From Pseudomonas sp. RIT-PI-q (GTDB lineage Bacteria > Pseudomonadota > Gammaproteobacteria > Pseudomonadales > Pseudomonadaceae): a stretch of 64,000 bases of DNA. The translations under genes were made by a program, and so were the position numbers. Numbering within the stretch: the first letter of the stretch is position 1; each line of letters opens with the position of its first letter. The DNA lies in the NCBI RefSeq assembly GCF_001297125.1, contig NZ_LHPC01000044.1:62001-126000 (forward strand). Direction: 5' to 3'. Under the pieces are notes generated by a model that was not told the DNA's origin, did no database searches, and saw only the letters and a program-made list of their open reading frames with translations. Below are positions 25,726-33,889 of this stretch, piece after piece.

Positions 25726-26928
25726 TCAGTTGGCGATCAGGAGTCCGATAATCGGAATGATCAGCAAGGTGCTGATGGCCATGGACAGCACATTACCGAT
25801 GTAGGCATGCATGTAGGCCGGCACCCGCTGGGCAATGGCGCAGGCCAGGGGTGGCGCAATCAGTGCGCCCAGTAATGCGCTTGCGGTGATCACCTGCCAA
25901 CTGCCGCCATACGTCAGAACGGCCGCCGGGACCACGGACACCAATGGAACGTAGGTGGGATACCAGCCGCGCAACATCCATTGCCGACGCCAGATCACCA
26001 CCCCCAGCGCTGAGGTCAACGCCTGGGCGCCGATCAGTTGGGGCAACAGGCCCGAGCCGTAAGCCGGGCTCATCGGGTTCCAGGTGTAAGCCAGCAACGC
26101 ACCGAGCAACAGGCCGAGGCTGGCCAGCTCATTGCCGAAGAACGGCGCTTCGGAAAAGTCGGCCAGCACCCGGCGCAAGCTCCAGACGACGCCATAGTCG
26201 GGTGTCTTGGTGATGACGGCGGCGGGCGGAGCGTCGGATGGCTTCTCGCAGGGCTCGGAGCTCACCAGGCTCGGCAGGTAACGGCAAAGCACGAAGGCGA
26301 AGACGCTGGCGACCGCCATGCCCGAGACATTGCCGATCACCACGGGCAAACCCAGTGGATTGCACACGTAATTGACGAGCAACAGGCACATCGGCGTGAC
26401 GAACACGGCGCCCATGATTGCGCCGTTGATCGTGACCTTCCAGCCTCTGCCGAACATCAGCACCATCGCCGCCGGCAGCGAAACAAACGCCGCAAACGTC
26501 GGTTGCCAGCTAGTGGCGGTCACCGTCCAGCCCCACAGCAGGTTACTCAGCAACAGCCCAAGCAACGAACTGGTCACCAGCCATGGCCATAATCCGGTCC
26601 CATAGGAAATGGCAAAACCTTGCCAGATCTTGCCCGTTCGATTCGCCCAATAAGCCAGGTAGGCTCCGGCCAACAGCCCGATAGAGGCGAACTCGTGTTT
26701 GTAGAACGCCACCTCGCTGATGTCGCCCAGTACCCAGCGCAACCAGGCATTCGGGTCGGGAAGGCTCGAGACCATGTCACTGTAGCTAGGCCAATGCGCT
26801 TCCCAGGCGGAACGGTAGGTGAATGAAAGCCAGACAATCAGCAGTGTCGTGACGAGCATCAGCAGGATGATCACACGATCCATCGGCGATCTGCCGGCTA
26901 GGCGGTTTCTTTCGGTTAGGGTTTCCAT
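25726..26928 (-). CDS. Polytopic membrane protein with internal duplication
   Basis: This 400-residue protein of unknown family is predicted to have about 10-11 transmembrane helices. Two halves are clearly homologous. Residues 63-219 begin 'LRWVLGDISEVAFYKHEFAS' and residues 251-400 begin 'LRRVLADFSEAPFFGNELAS'. Each continues with '(I/L)GLL.GA.LAY', a 'W.PT' element, '(L/V)PAA(M/V)L' and '(I)GNV..MA'. Such twofold repeats are typical of transporters and channels with inverted or parallel pseudo-symmetry. It lies 16 nt behind the amidohydrolase gene on the same strand, so a transport role for that pathway is inferred. A GGGGG-type ribosome-binding site precedes ATG 26928. Confidence 0.7.
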   Translation of the reverse strand: METLTERNRLAGRSPMDRVIILLMLVTTLLIVWLSFTYRSAWEAHWPSYSDMVSSLPDPNAWLRWVLGDISEVAFYKHEFASIGLLAGAYLAYWANRTGKIWQGFAISYGTGLWPWLVTSSLLGLLLSNLLWGWTVTATSWQPTFAAFVSLPAAMVLMFGRGWKVTINGAIMGAVFVTPMCLLLVNYVCNPLGLPVVIGNVSGMAVASVFAFVLCRYLPSLVSSEPCEKPSDAPPAAVITKTPDYGVVWSLRRVLADFSEAPFFGNELASLGLLLGALLAYTWNPMSPAYGSGLLPQLIGAQALTSALGVVIWRRQWMLRGWYPTYVPLVSVVPAAVLTYGGSWQVITASALLGALIAPPLACAIAQRVPAYMHAYIGNVLSMAISTLLIIPIIGLLIAN

Positions 26929-26944
26929 CAGTCATGCCCCCTTA

Positions 26945-27832
26945 TCAGCGCGGCAGACAAGGGTGCTGGGTGTAACCGAGCATTTGATCGTAGAGATCGG
27001 AGCGACGATCGCGATGCAGATCGTTCAGGTTGTTCCAGATCGGCGCGCTGCGGGAGCTGGTCAGGTCGATATCGGCAAACAGGATTTCTTCCTTGTCCGC
27101 TGACGCCACTGCGCCAATCGGCCAGCCATTGGTGCCGGCAATCAGTGAGCAACCCAGGTAACGAGCCCCTCGCTCTTCACCAATCCGGCTGGCGGCGGCG
27201 ATAAACACGTTGTTAACGTGCGCGGCCGTCATGGTCAGGTACGACGCCATGCATTTGCCGGCGTCATCGAACAGCGGCGCAGGCGTCCACACCCAGTTGT
27301 TCAGGCTGCAAATGATGTCTGCGCCTTGCTGACTGAGGATGCGCGGCACTTCCGGGAACCAGATATCCCAGCAGATCAACAACCCGATGCGGCCAATCGG
27401 CGTATCGAACACCGGAAAACCCAGATCGCCCGGCGTGAACCACAACTTCTCCAGGTTCCACAAATGGGCTTTGCGATACTTGCCGATAAAGCCGTCAGGC
27501 CCGACCAGAACGCCGGTGTTGAACAGCCGCATGCCGTCGCGCTCAGTCAGGCCGGCCACCAGGTAAACCTTGTGCTTGCGGGCAAAGTCCACCCAGATTT
27601 GCACACTCGGCCCGTCGGGAATGACCTCCGAATGGTCAAACGCATCTTGCCGATTGCTGAAGAAATAACCGGTGCTGCAAAGCTCGGGCAGCACGATGAG
27701 ATTGGCACCGCCGTTAACCGCCTCCAGGGCCAACTCCAGACCATGACGCAGATTACCGGCACGTTTCTCTTTGCCGACTTGTGGGTCGAATTGCACGACG
27801 GCTACACGCACAGGACTTGTTGGCTCGCTCAT
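26945..27832 (-). CDS. Nitrilase-superfamily amidohydrolase (C-N hydrolase)
   Basis: This 295-residue Glu-Lys-Cys hydrolase has catalytic residues Glu50 ('LIVLPELCSTGY'), Lys121 ('GKYRKAHLW') and Cys164 ('LLICWDIWFPE'). The family includes aliphatic amidases, N-carbamoyl hydrolases, beta-ureidopropionase and 5-aminovaleramidase (DavA). The adjacent flavin amino-acid oxidase/monooxygenase makes hydrolysis of a primary amide the most attractive guess. The start MSEPTSPVRV follows an AAAAAGAGG ribosome-binding site. The longer frame to 28045 is rejected, as it reads back through a terminator. It is co-oriented and tightly spaced with the duplicated membrane protein. Confidence 0.88.
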   Translation of the reverse strand: MSEPTSPVRVAVVQFDPQVGKEKRAGNLRHGLELALEAVNGGANLIVLPELCSTGYFFSNRQDAFDHSEVIPDGPSVQIWVDFARKHKVYLVAGLTERDGMRLFNTGVLVGPDGFIGKYRKAHLWNLEKLWFTPGDLGFPVFDTPIGRIGLLICWDIWFPEVPRILSQQGADIICSLNNWVWTPAPLFDDAGKCMASYLTMTAAHVNNVFIAAASRIGEERGARYLGCSLIAGTNGWPIGAVASADKEEILFADIDLTSSRSAPIWNNLNDLHRDRRSDLYDQMLGYTQHPCLPR

Positions 27833-27841
27833 TCTCGATGA

Positions 27842-27856
27842 CCTCTTTTTATTGTT
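27842..27856 (-). promoter_or_regulatory. CA motif next to the amidohydrolase ribosome-binding site
   Basis: On the minus strand AACAATAA runs directly into AAAGAGG, the ribosome-binding site. This is the geometry of Crc/Hfq-controlled leaders such as that of the amidase amiE. Binding there would block translation when preferred carbon sources are present. Confidence 0.6.
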
Positions 27857-28013
27857 ATTCACGCTGTTTAGTTGCGTGTTTATAAGAGGTGAAATGGCGT
27901 TTTTACGTAAGTCAGCGGCTTCCGTGTGAGCTGTAGTCCATGTCCGAAGATCGCGCAGGGCAGAGCGCCCGGAGTCATCAGTCGGGGCGCAAGATGGCGT
28001 AATAGAGCGGTTG

Positions 28014-28053
28014 CGCAAAAAACAGAACCAGCGCGCAGGGCGCATTGGTTCTG
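28014..28053 (-). terminator. Rho-independent terminator after the amino-acid oxidase
   Basis: On the minus strand AGAACCA...TGGTTCT encloses a GCGC-rich inner stem and is followed by GTTTTTT. It separates the oxidase transcript from that of the amidohydrolase. Confidence 0.8.
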
Positions 28054-28069
28054 GCGATGGAGCAGCGTG

Positions 28070-30004
28070 TCAGTTGCGAATGCGGTAGTGCGGGTAGTCG
28101 CTCATGCAGAATCCGCCGTTGAATACCGCTGCGGTTTTATTGCAGATATGAATCACCGCATCCACGGCGCCGCGAAAGCAGGGCTCTGTCCAGCCGGCAT
28201 CGACTGAAAACGATTCGCCGGAAAAATACAGGCCGGACAGATGCGAGAAATCCCGGTTGTACTTCATCAGGCTTACCGCATCGTAATAAGTACCGGGTCT
28301 GTACAACTTTGCGCAGCCCAAGGCGTTTCTGTCCGTCATCCAGCGTTGGACCAAGGCCTGTTCAGTTTGAATGTAAGGCGAAATCCTCTCCTGGATATTG
28401 GCGGAGTTCATCAGTATCCGGTCGAGTTCCTCTACGCACTTCGCCACCAGTTCCTGGTCGTTAAACAGCGCCAGTTTGGTGGCGTCATCCTCCCATGTGT
28501 AACTTAATAAGATGCAGTCGTAGGGATAACGCTCGTTGTAGCGATAGCTATAAACGTCATGAATGAAACTGTCGGTGACAATGGCTTGCGGGATTCGGGT
28601 GTTACTTGAAAGGAAGGATTTGCTTAAGGGCGCGTAGACTTTGCAACTGGTTTCCCAGTGCGCCGTTTTGTAAGCGTTGATCATTGCGAACGGCAGCATC
28701 TGCTGATTGAAGTTTTCGAGGCGGATACCTGTTTCGATCAGCCATGAAGGCAGGGTCATGATGACAGCATCAAAGTCGTCGAACAGTTCCTGCGATTGAC
28801 AGGGCTGGCTGAATTTCCAAGTGTAGTAGACACGTATTTTTTGATCGTCGAGCTTCTTTAGTTTGCTGACGGATGAGTCGGTGTAAAAACCGTCGCCTCT
28901 TTCAAGGCAATGTTCGTAGAACGATGCGCGCGCGCTGTCGCTGTTCATGAACAGCAGGCATTCGTCCAGCGCCGCGAGGCCGATGTAGCGCGGGCTGTCG
29001 AAAGGCAGGCCCTTCGCGTCGAGAACAGCGTCGCTGTGCAAGTAAGGCGCGGGAAGCGGTTCGCCGCACACACCGACCCGACCGTGAATTAGTTGCAGGC
29101 GGCTGCTGAAGCCGAAAATGGCGGTGCGCAACGGGTAGAGCGAGCACACGTCATAAAAAGCGCCCCAGCTACCGTCGCCGATGCCGATCGAATAGAACAG
29201 CGTTGATTCGTGCGAGGTCATTCCGACTCCACCGAAATCCCCAGGTGTCTCTTTGTTCCAGGTTTGCAGCACCGGCATGCAGACCAGGTCGCGAAACGAA
29301 ACACGCTCGTACCGTTCGACGATGGCCGCCCAGACAGTCTCCCACTCCTGCGTGGCGTATATCGGCGCAATCTGGCGAGTCATCCTCGCGGCAAAGGCTT
29401 TCCACTTGGCGTAAACCGTTTGCAGCGCCTCGTCGGGTGGAGGTGTCGAGCCGTCTTCATTCGTCCAGATCAACATGTGCGGATCCGCGCGACCGCCGAG
29501 GCTGCCTTCCTGAAGATAAATGCCTGTCGAACTCACCCACTGGCTCCCCGGATTGGGGAAGTCCGATAGCGCCAGGTCGAATGCCTTGGCGTAGTAAGCC
29601 ATCAGTGATCGACCCTCTTTGGGTGGCTCGTTTTCTCTATTGAAGAATGGCAGGCGCATGGCGCCCATCTCGAAAGGTGTATGACTTTCTTTTATCGGAT
29701 GGCTGCCATGGACGGTCAGGTGTCTGCCGCCAATACGTGTCGATTGTTCTATCAGTGTCACGTTGGTAAAGCCGCAGCGATACAGTTCTCGGGCGGCAGT
29801 GAGTCCGGTAACGCCTGCGCCAATGATGCATATCTTATGCGTTGGATTAGTTGCCTTTGCTATGCCGTGTTCTTGCTCAATCAGTGCCCGGTAGTCAAAG
29901 CATAAGTCCGGCGGATTGGGGAATCGGCCTGCCCATTTATTTTTAGCCTGGAGCTTTTCGGTCTTATCGTTAAATGAGAGAGGCGAGGAATCTGTTGTCA
30001 TCAT
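28070..30004 (-). CDS. FAD-dependent L-amino-acid oxidase/2-monooxygenase-like protein
   Basis: This 644-residue flavin amine oxidase has the N-terminal dinucleotide motif 'ICIIGAGVTGLTAARELY' (GAGVTG at 62-67) and 'RIGGR' shortly after. The C-terminal FAD block is 'GLYFSGESFSVDAGWTEPCFRGAVDAV'. The size and layout resemble the tryptophan 2-monooxygenase, lysine 2-monooxygenase and phenylalanine oxidase group, which oxidise L-amino acids to amides or keto acids; the substrate is not determined. Codons are visibly AT-richer than in flanking genes (many TTA, ATA, AAT and TTT), suggesting acquisition by transfer. It has an AGGGAAG ribosome-binding site and its own terminator. There is no signal peptide. 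Confidence 0.8.
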   Translation of the reverse strand: MMTTDSSPLSFNDKTEKLQAKNKWAGRFPNPPDLCFDYRALIEQEHGIAKATNPTHKICIIGAGVTGLTAARELYRCGFTNVTLIEQSTRIGGRHLTVHGSHPIKESHTPFEMGAMRLPFFNRENEPPKEGRSLMAYYAKAFDLALSDFPNPGSQWVSSTGIYLQEGSLGGRADPHMLIWTNEDGSTPPPDEALQTVYAKWKAFAARMTRQIAPIYATQEWETVWAAIVERYERVSFRDLVCMPVLQTWNKETPGDFGGVGMTSHESTLFYSIGIGDGSWGAFYDVCSLYPLRTAIFGFSSRLQLIHGRVGVCGEPLPAPYLHSDAVLDAKGLPFDSPRYIGLAALDECLLFMNSDSARASFYEHCLERGDGFYTDSSVSKLKKLDDQKIRVYYTWKFSQPCQSQELFDDFDAVIMTLPSWLIETGIRLENFNQQMLPFAMINAYKTAHWETSCKVYAPLSKSFLSSNTRIPQAIVTDSFIHDVYSYRYNERYPYDCILLSYTWEDDATKLALFNDQELVAKCVEELDRILMNSANIQERISPYIQTEQALVQRWMTDRNALGCAKLYRPGTYYDAVSLMKYNRDFSHLSGLYFSGESFSVDAGWTEPCFRGAVDAVIHICNKTAAVFNGGFCMSDYPHYRIRN

Positions 30005-30179
30005 TGATCTTCCCTGAAGTGCAGTTCAGCTGGCGGGAAGAATAGAGTGGGGTTTTCTGCAAGTGGCTCACAAGAGTCCAAAGGACTTATTGGGTGCACT
30101 GCATTCCGTTTTTCATGTAAGGGAATTAATCACTCTATCGTTAACTTTAAACACTATTTGTATGTGCAGTTTAATTCTG

Positions 30180-30212
30180 AAACAGCGCCGCCTGGCAATT
30201 GCGTGGCGGCGC
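30180..30212 (-). terminator. Hairpin after the GlxA-type regulator
   Basis: A perfect 8-bp GCGCCGCC/GGCGGCGC stem lies 13-40 nt after the stop codon on the minus strand, followed by a weak TGTTTC tract. Confidence 0.6.
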
Positions 30213-30224
30213 CTGTATCAACCG

Positions 30225-31220
30225 TTATGCGGCTTGTTGAAACTGTTGCCGATACTGGTTCGGCGACAACTCCGTGTGCTGGCGGAACAGGCGCGCAAAG
30301 AAGCTCGCATCGTCGTAACCGACCTCATAGCTGATGGTCTTGATGCTCTTGCGGCTGCCGGACAGCAAACCCTTGGCGGTTTCGATGCGCAGTCGTTGCA
30401 GGTAATGCAGCGGCTTGTCGCCGGTGGCGGTCTGGAAGCGGCGCATGAAGTTGCGGATGCTCATGCCGTGTTCGCGGGCCACGTCTTCGAAGCGGAATTT
30501 GTCGGCGAAGTGTTCTTCGAGCCAGTGCTGGATCTGCAGGATGATCACGTCCTGGTGCAGTTTCTGCCCACCGAAACCGATTCGGCCCGGCGAATAGCTG
30601 CGCTGCACTTCATAGAGAATGTCGCGGGCCACGGCCTGGGACACGTTGGCGCCACAGAAGCGTTCGATCAGGTAGATATAAAGGTCGCAGGCCGACGTGG
30701 TGCCGCCCGCGCAATACAGGTTGTCGGCATCGGTCAGGTGCTTGTCCTGATTGAGCTGAACCTTCGGGAAGCGCTCGGCAAACGCGTTGAAGAAGCGCCA
30801 GTAAGTGGTCGCCTCCTTGCCATCGAGCAAGCCTGCCTCGGCGAGCCAGAACACCCCCGTGGCCTCGCCGCAGAGCACCGCGCCGCGCGCATGTTGCTGA
30901 CGCAACCACGGCAGGACTTGTGGATAACGTTGGCACAGGGTTTCGAAATCGTCCCAGAAAGCCGGGAGGATGATGATGTCGGCGTTTTCCAGGCCGCCGT
31001 CCACCGGCATGATCACATCGCTGAAGCTGTTCACCGGTTTGCCGTCGGGGCTGACCAGCCGGGTTTCGAACGCCGGAGTCAGGCCGTGGCCCAGCTGTTT
31101 GCCGTAGCGCAGGCTGGCCAGATGGAAAAAATCCTTGGCTTGCATGAGGGTGGAAGCGAAAACCCGGTCGATAGCCAGGATGCTGACGCGCCGCAGGGGC
31201 GTGGAGACTTGCTTAGACAT
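30225..31220 (-). CDS. GlxA-family AraC transcriptional regulator (DJ-1/PfpI + HTH)
   Basis: The 331-residue protein has an N-terminal DJ-1/PfpI-like domain ('ADIIILPAFW', elbow 'VLCGEATGVFWLAEAGLLDG' with Cys). The C-terminal AraC domain has two helix-turn-helix units: 'FRFEDVAREHGMSIRNFMRRF' and 'SIKTISYEVGYDDASFFARLF'. Such regulators sense small metabolites and activate catabolic genes. It is divergent from the LCAD-like dehydrogenase with a 144-nt shared intergenic region, so that gene is the likeliest target; the oxidase downstream on the same strand is a second possibility. Confidence 0.92.
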   Translation of the reverse strand: MSKQVSTPLRRVSILAIDRVFASTLMQAKDFFHLASLRYGKQLGHGLTPAFETRLVSPDGKPVNSFSDVIMPVDGGLENADIIILPAFWDDFETLCQRYPQVLPWLRQQHARGAVLCGEATGVFWLAEAGLLDGKEATTYWRFFNAFAERFPKVQLNQDKHLTDADNLYCAGGTTSACDLYIYLIERFCGANVSQAVARDILYEVQRSYSPGRIGFGGQKLHQDVIILQIQHWLEEHFADKFRFEDVAREHGMSIRNFMRRFQTATGDKPLHYLQRLRIETAKGLLSGSRKSIKTISYEVGYDDASFFARLFRQHTELSPNQYRQQFQQAA

Positions 31221-31343
31221 AATTCAACTTTATTTTTATAAGGGATAGTGGTCACCAGACGGCTGGATCGTCTTATTTTTTGTCTGATGTGTCCAGTGTC
31301 CTGTATCAGATACGAGGCTTAGTCTCTGAAGGTCAATCCTTCT

Positions 31344-31351
31344 AACAATAA
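31344..31351 (+). promoter_or_regulatory. CA motif (AANAANAA) upstream of the acyl-CoA dehydrogenase
   Basis: AACAATAA ends 13 nt before the start codon, just ahead of the ACAGG ribosome-binding site. It is the same octamer as in the DUF1302 and amidohydrolase leaders, and a candidate Crc/Hfq site. Confidence 0.5.
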
Positions 31352-31364
31352 CGACAGGTGCCGC

Positions 31365-32501
31365 ATGATCCCCAGAACCTTGTTCAGTTCCGAGCACGAA
31401 CTTTTTCGCGACAGCGTGCGAACGTTCCTCGAAAAAGAGGCGGTGCCGTTTCATGGGCAATGGGAAAAACAGGGCTACATCGACCGTAAACTCTGGAACA
31501 AAGCGGGGGAGGCGGGGATGTTGTGCTCGCACCTGCCAGAAGAATACGGTGGGCTGGGGGCGGACTTTCTTTACAGCGCGGTGGTGATCGAAGAGGTGGG
31601 GCGTCTTGGCCTGACCGGGATCGGTTTTTCCCTGCATTCGGACATTGTTGCGCCTTACATCCTGCATTACGGCAGTGAAGCGCTGAAACACAAATACCTG
31701 CCAAAACTGGTCTCTGGCGAAATGGTCACCGCGATTGCCATGACCGAGCCGGGCGCCGGGTCCGACCTGCAAGGAGTGAAAACCACCGCGGTGCTGGATG
31801 GCGACGAATATGTGATCAACGGTTCGAAGACCTTCATCACCAACGGCTTTCTGGCTGACCTGGTGATCGTCGTGGCCAAGACCGACCCGAAGGCGGGCGC
31901 CAAGGGCACCAGTCTGTTCCTGGTGGAAGCCGACACCCCGGGCTTCGCCAAGGGCAAGCGCCTGGAAAAAGTCGGCATGAAGGCCCAGGACACCTCGGAG
32001 CTGTTCTTCCAGGACGTGCGGGTGCCCAAGGAAAACTTGCTGGGCCAGGCCGGGATGGGTTTCGCTTATCTGATGCAGGAGTTGCCGCAAGAGCGCCTCA
32101 CCGTGGCCATCGGCGGGCTGGCGTCAGCTGAAGCGGCGCTGCAATGGACGCTCGAATACACCCGTGAGCGCAAGGCATTCGGCCAGGCCATCGCGGACTT
32201 CCAGAACACGCGCTTCAAACTGGCGGAGATGGCGACCGAGATTCAGATTGGCCGGGTTTTCGTTGATAAATGCCTGGAGTTGCACCTGGAAGGCAAGCTC
32301 GACGTGCCAACGGCGGCGATGGCCAAGTATTGGGGCACGGACCTGCAATGCAAGGTGCTCGACGAATGCGTGCAGTTGCATGGCGGCTACGGGTTCATGT
32401 GGGAATACCCGGTGGCCCGGGCGTGGGCGGATGCGCGAGTGCAGCGGATCTATGCCGGCACCAATGAAATCATGAAGGAGATTATTGCGCGGTCGCTTTG
32501 A
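31365..32501 (+). CDS. Acyl-CoA dehydrogenase, LCAD/isovaleryl-type subfamily
   Basis: This 378-residue FAD enzyme oxidises acyl-CoA to enoyl-CoA. Landmarks are 'AIAMTEPGAGSDLQGVKTTA' (124-141), 'YVINGSKTFITNG', 'ERKAFGQAIADFQNTRFKLAEM' and the C-terminal 'QLHGGYGFMWEYPVARAWAD' and 'IYAGTNEIMKEIIARS'. The position used as catalytic Glu in medium-chain enzymes is Ala here. As in mammalian LCAD and isovaleryl-CoA dehydrogenase, the base is expected in 'LPQERL' (Glu243), so the active site looks complete. The sequence is strikingly close to mammalian LCAD in its C-terminal half. It is divergent from the GlxA-type regulator. Confidence 0.93.
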   Translation: MIPRTLFSSEHELFRDSVRTFLEKEAVPFHGQWEKQGYIDRKLWNKAGEAGMLCSHLPEEYGGLGADFLYSAVVIEEVGRLGLTGIGFSLHSDIVAPYILHYGSEALKHKYLPKLVSGEMVTAIAMTEPGAGSDLQGVKTTAVLDGDEYVINGSKTFITNGFLADLVIVVAKTDPKAGAKGTSLFLVEADTPGFAKGKRLEKVGMKAQDTSELFFQDVRVPKENLLGQAGMGFAYLMQELPQERLTVAIGGLASAEAALQWTLEYTRERKAFGQAIADFQNTRFKLAEMATEIQIGRVFVDKCLELHLEGKLDVPTAAMAKYWGTDLQCKVLDECVQLHGGYGFMWEYPVARAWADARVQRIYAGTNEIMKEIIARSL

Positions 32502-32522
32502 CGCTGGTGAGTTCAGTATTGC

Positions 32523-32587
32523 CATCGCGGGCAAGCCCGCTCCCACAAGGATTGCAATGCACCTGTGGGAGCGGGCTTGCCCGCGAT
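32523..32587. repeat. REPIN between convergent genes
   Basis: ATCGCGGGCAAGCCCGCTCC and its exact inverse lie about 15 nt apart, between the acyl-CoA dehydrogenase and tas stop codons. Confidence 0.85.
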
Positions 32588-32603
32588 TGGATCTAAAGAT
32601 CAA

Positions 32604-33644
32604 TCAAGGCGCAGGGTTCGGATGATCCTTGTGGATCGCCTCAATCCCTTCCAGCACTTCATCCGACAGCTTCAAATCGAAGCTGGCAATGTTGCTCTCC
32701 AGTTGCTCCAGGGTGGTCGCACCGATGATGTTGCTGGTTACGAACGGCTGCTGTGTGACGAACGCCAATGCCATCTGCGCCGGATCCAGGCCGTGTTCGC
32801 GAGCCAATGCCACATAACGGCTGCACGCGGCTTCCGACTGCGGGTTGAAATAGCGACTGAAGCGGCTGTAGAGGCTCAGGCGACCTTTGGGCGGACGCGC
32901 GCCACCTTCGTACTTGCCCGACAGGAAACCGAACGCCAGCGGCGAATAGGCGAGCAGGCCGCACTGTTCGCGGATGGCGATTTCCGCCAGGCCGACTTCG
33001 AAGCTGCGGTTGAGCAGGTTGTAAGGGTTCTGGATCGACACCGCGCGCGGCCAGCCACGGGCTTCGGCCAGCGCCAGGAAGCGCATGGTGCCCCACGGCG
33101 TTTCGTTGGACAGGCCGATGTGGCGGATCTTGCCGGCCTTGACCTGTTCGTCTAATGCTTCGAGGGTGTCCTCCAGCGGGGTCAGGTTGGCTTCGGTCTT
33201 GTGCTTGTAGCCCAGCTGACCAAAGAAATTGGTGCTGCGCTCAGGCCAGTGCAATTGGTACAGGTCGATGTAGTCGGTCTGCAGGCGCTTGAGGCTCGCA
33301 TCCACGGCTTCGGTGATGTGCTGGCGGTTATGCCGCAGGTTTTTGTCGCGGATGTAATCGATGGTGTTGCCGGGGCCGGCGATCTTGCTGGCGAGGATCC
33401 AGTCGGCACGATCGCCGCGACTTTTGAAGTAATTGCCGATGTAGCGTTCGGTGGTGGCGTAGGTGTCGGCCTTTGGCGGCACCGGGTACATTTCCGCTGT
33501 ATCGATGAAATTGATCCCGGCGCTTTTGGCCCGTTCAATCTGGGCGAAGGCTTCAGCCTCGCTGTTTTGCTCGCCCCAGGTCATGGTTCCGAGGCAGATT
33601 GCACTCACGTTCAGATTGGTTCGGCCTAGCTGGCGATAGTCCAT
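32604..33644 (-). CDS. tas: NADP(H)-dependent aldo-keto reductase Tas
   Basis: At 346 residues this is the same length as E. coli Tas. It is a TIM-barrel aldo-keto reductase starting 'MDYRQLGRTNLNVSAICLGTMTWGEQN'. The catalytic region 'FIDTAEMYPVPP' carries Asp and Tyr, 'WILASKIAGPG' the Lys, and 'YQLHWPERST' the His. The C-terminal NADP-binding block 'SNIIGATTLEQLESN' is present. ATG 33644 has an AAAGGAG ribosome-binding site; the upstream extension is not used. It is monocistronic. The physiological substrate is unknown. Confidence 0.92.
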   Translation of the reverse strand: MDYRQLGRTNLNVSAICLGTMTWGEQNSEAEAFAQIERAKSAGINFIDTAEMYPVPPKADTYATTERYIGNYFKSRGDRADWILASKIAGPGNTIDYIRDKNLRHNRQHITEAVDASLKRLQTDYIDLYQLHWPERSTNFFGQLGYKHKTEANLTPLEDTLEALDEQVKAGKIRHIGLSNETPWGTMRFLALAEARGWPRAVSIQNPYNLLNRSFEVGLAEIAIREQCGLLAYSPLAFGFLSGKYEGGARPPKGRLSLYSRFSRYFNPQSEAACSRYVALAREHGLDPAQMALAFVTQQPFVTSNIIGATTLEQLESNIASFDLKLSDEVLEGIEAIHKDHPNPAP

Positions 33645-33814
33645 CGGGTGCTCCTTTGGCAAAACAATCATAAAAGCAGGTTGAATTATTTTTCGCAATC
33701 TGCATAATTGCGCACCTCTTTCTGCAGTGGAAGTGATGCGCCGCCGCCGAAGAATCTTGCCGTTGAACGGACGCGCCGACCCGAGCCCCCGAAAGCGTCT
33801 GTATCCGGCTGCCT

Positions 33815-33848
33815 TTGACTTGTCAAAGTACGCACTATTCAGTAAGAT
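33815..33848 (+). promoter_or_regulatory. Possible promoter of rplM-rpsI
   Basis: TTGACT at 33815-33820 is a good -35. The -10 is ambiguous (TATTCA at 33836 gives a short 15-nt spacer). The position 40-70 nt upstream of rplM fits a ribosomal-protein promoter. Confidence 0.4.
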
Positions 33849-33889
33849 CCGCCGTCTAATTTACAGGGCGGCCCCTGAGGCTATAAAGA

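Noticed and set aside
27833..28045. N-terminal extension of the amidohydrolase
   Set aside because: It overlaps the oxidase terminator and the leader CA motif. The conserved fold starts at 'VRVAVVQFDP'.
32445..32501. Loss of the catalytic Glu in the acyl-CoA dehydrogenase (YAGT instead of YEGT)
   Set aside because: LCAD and isovaleryl-CoA dehydrogenase naturally use a Glu earlier in the chain, present here in LPQERL (Glu243).
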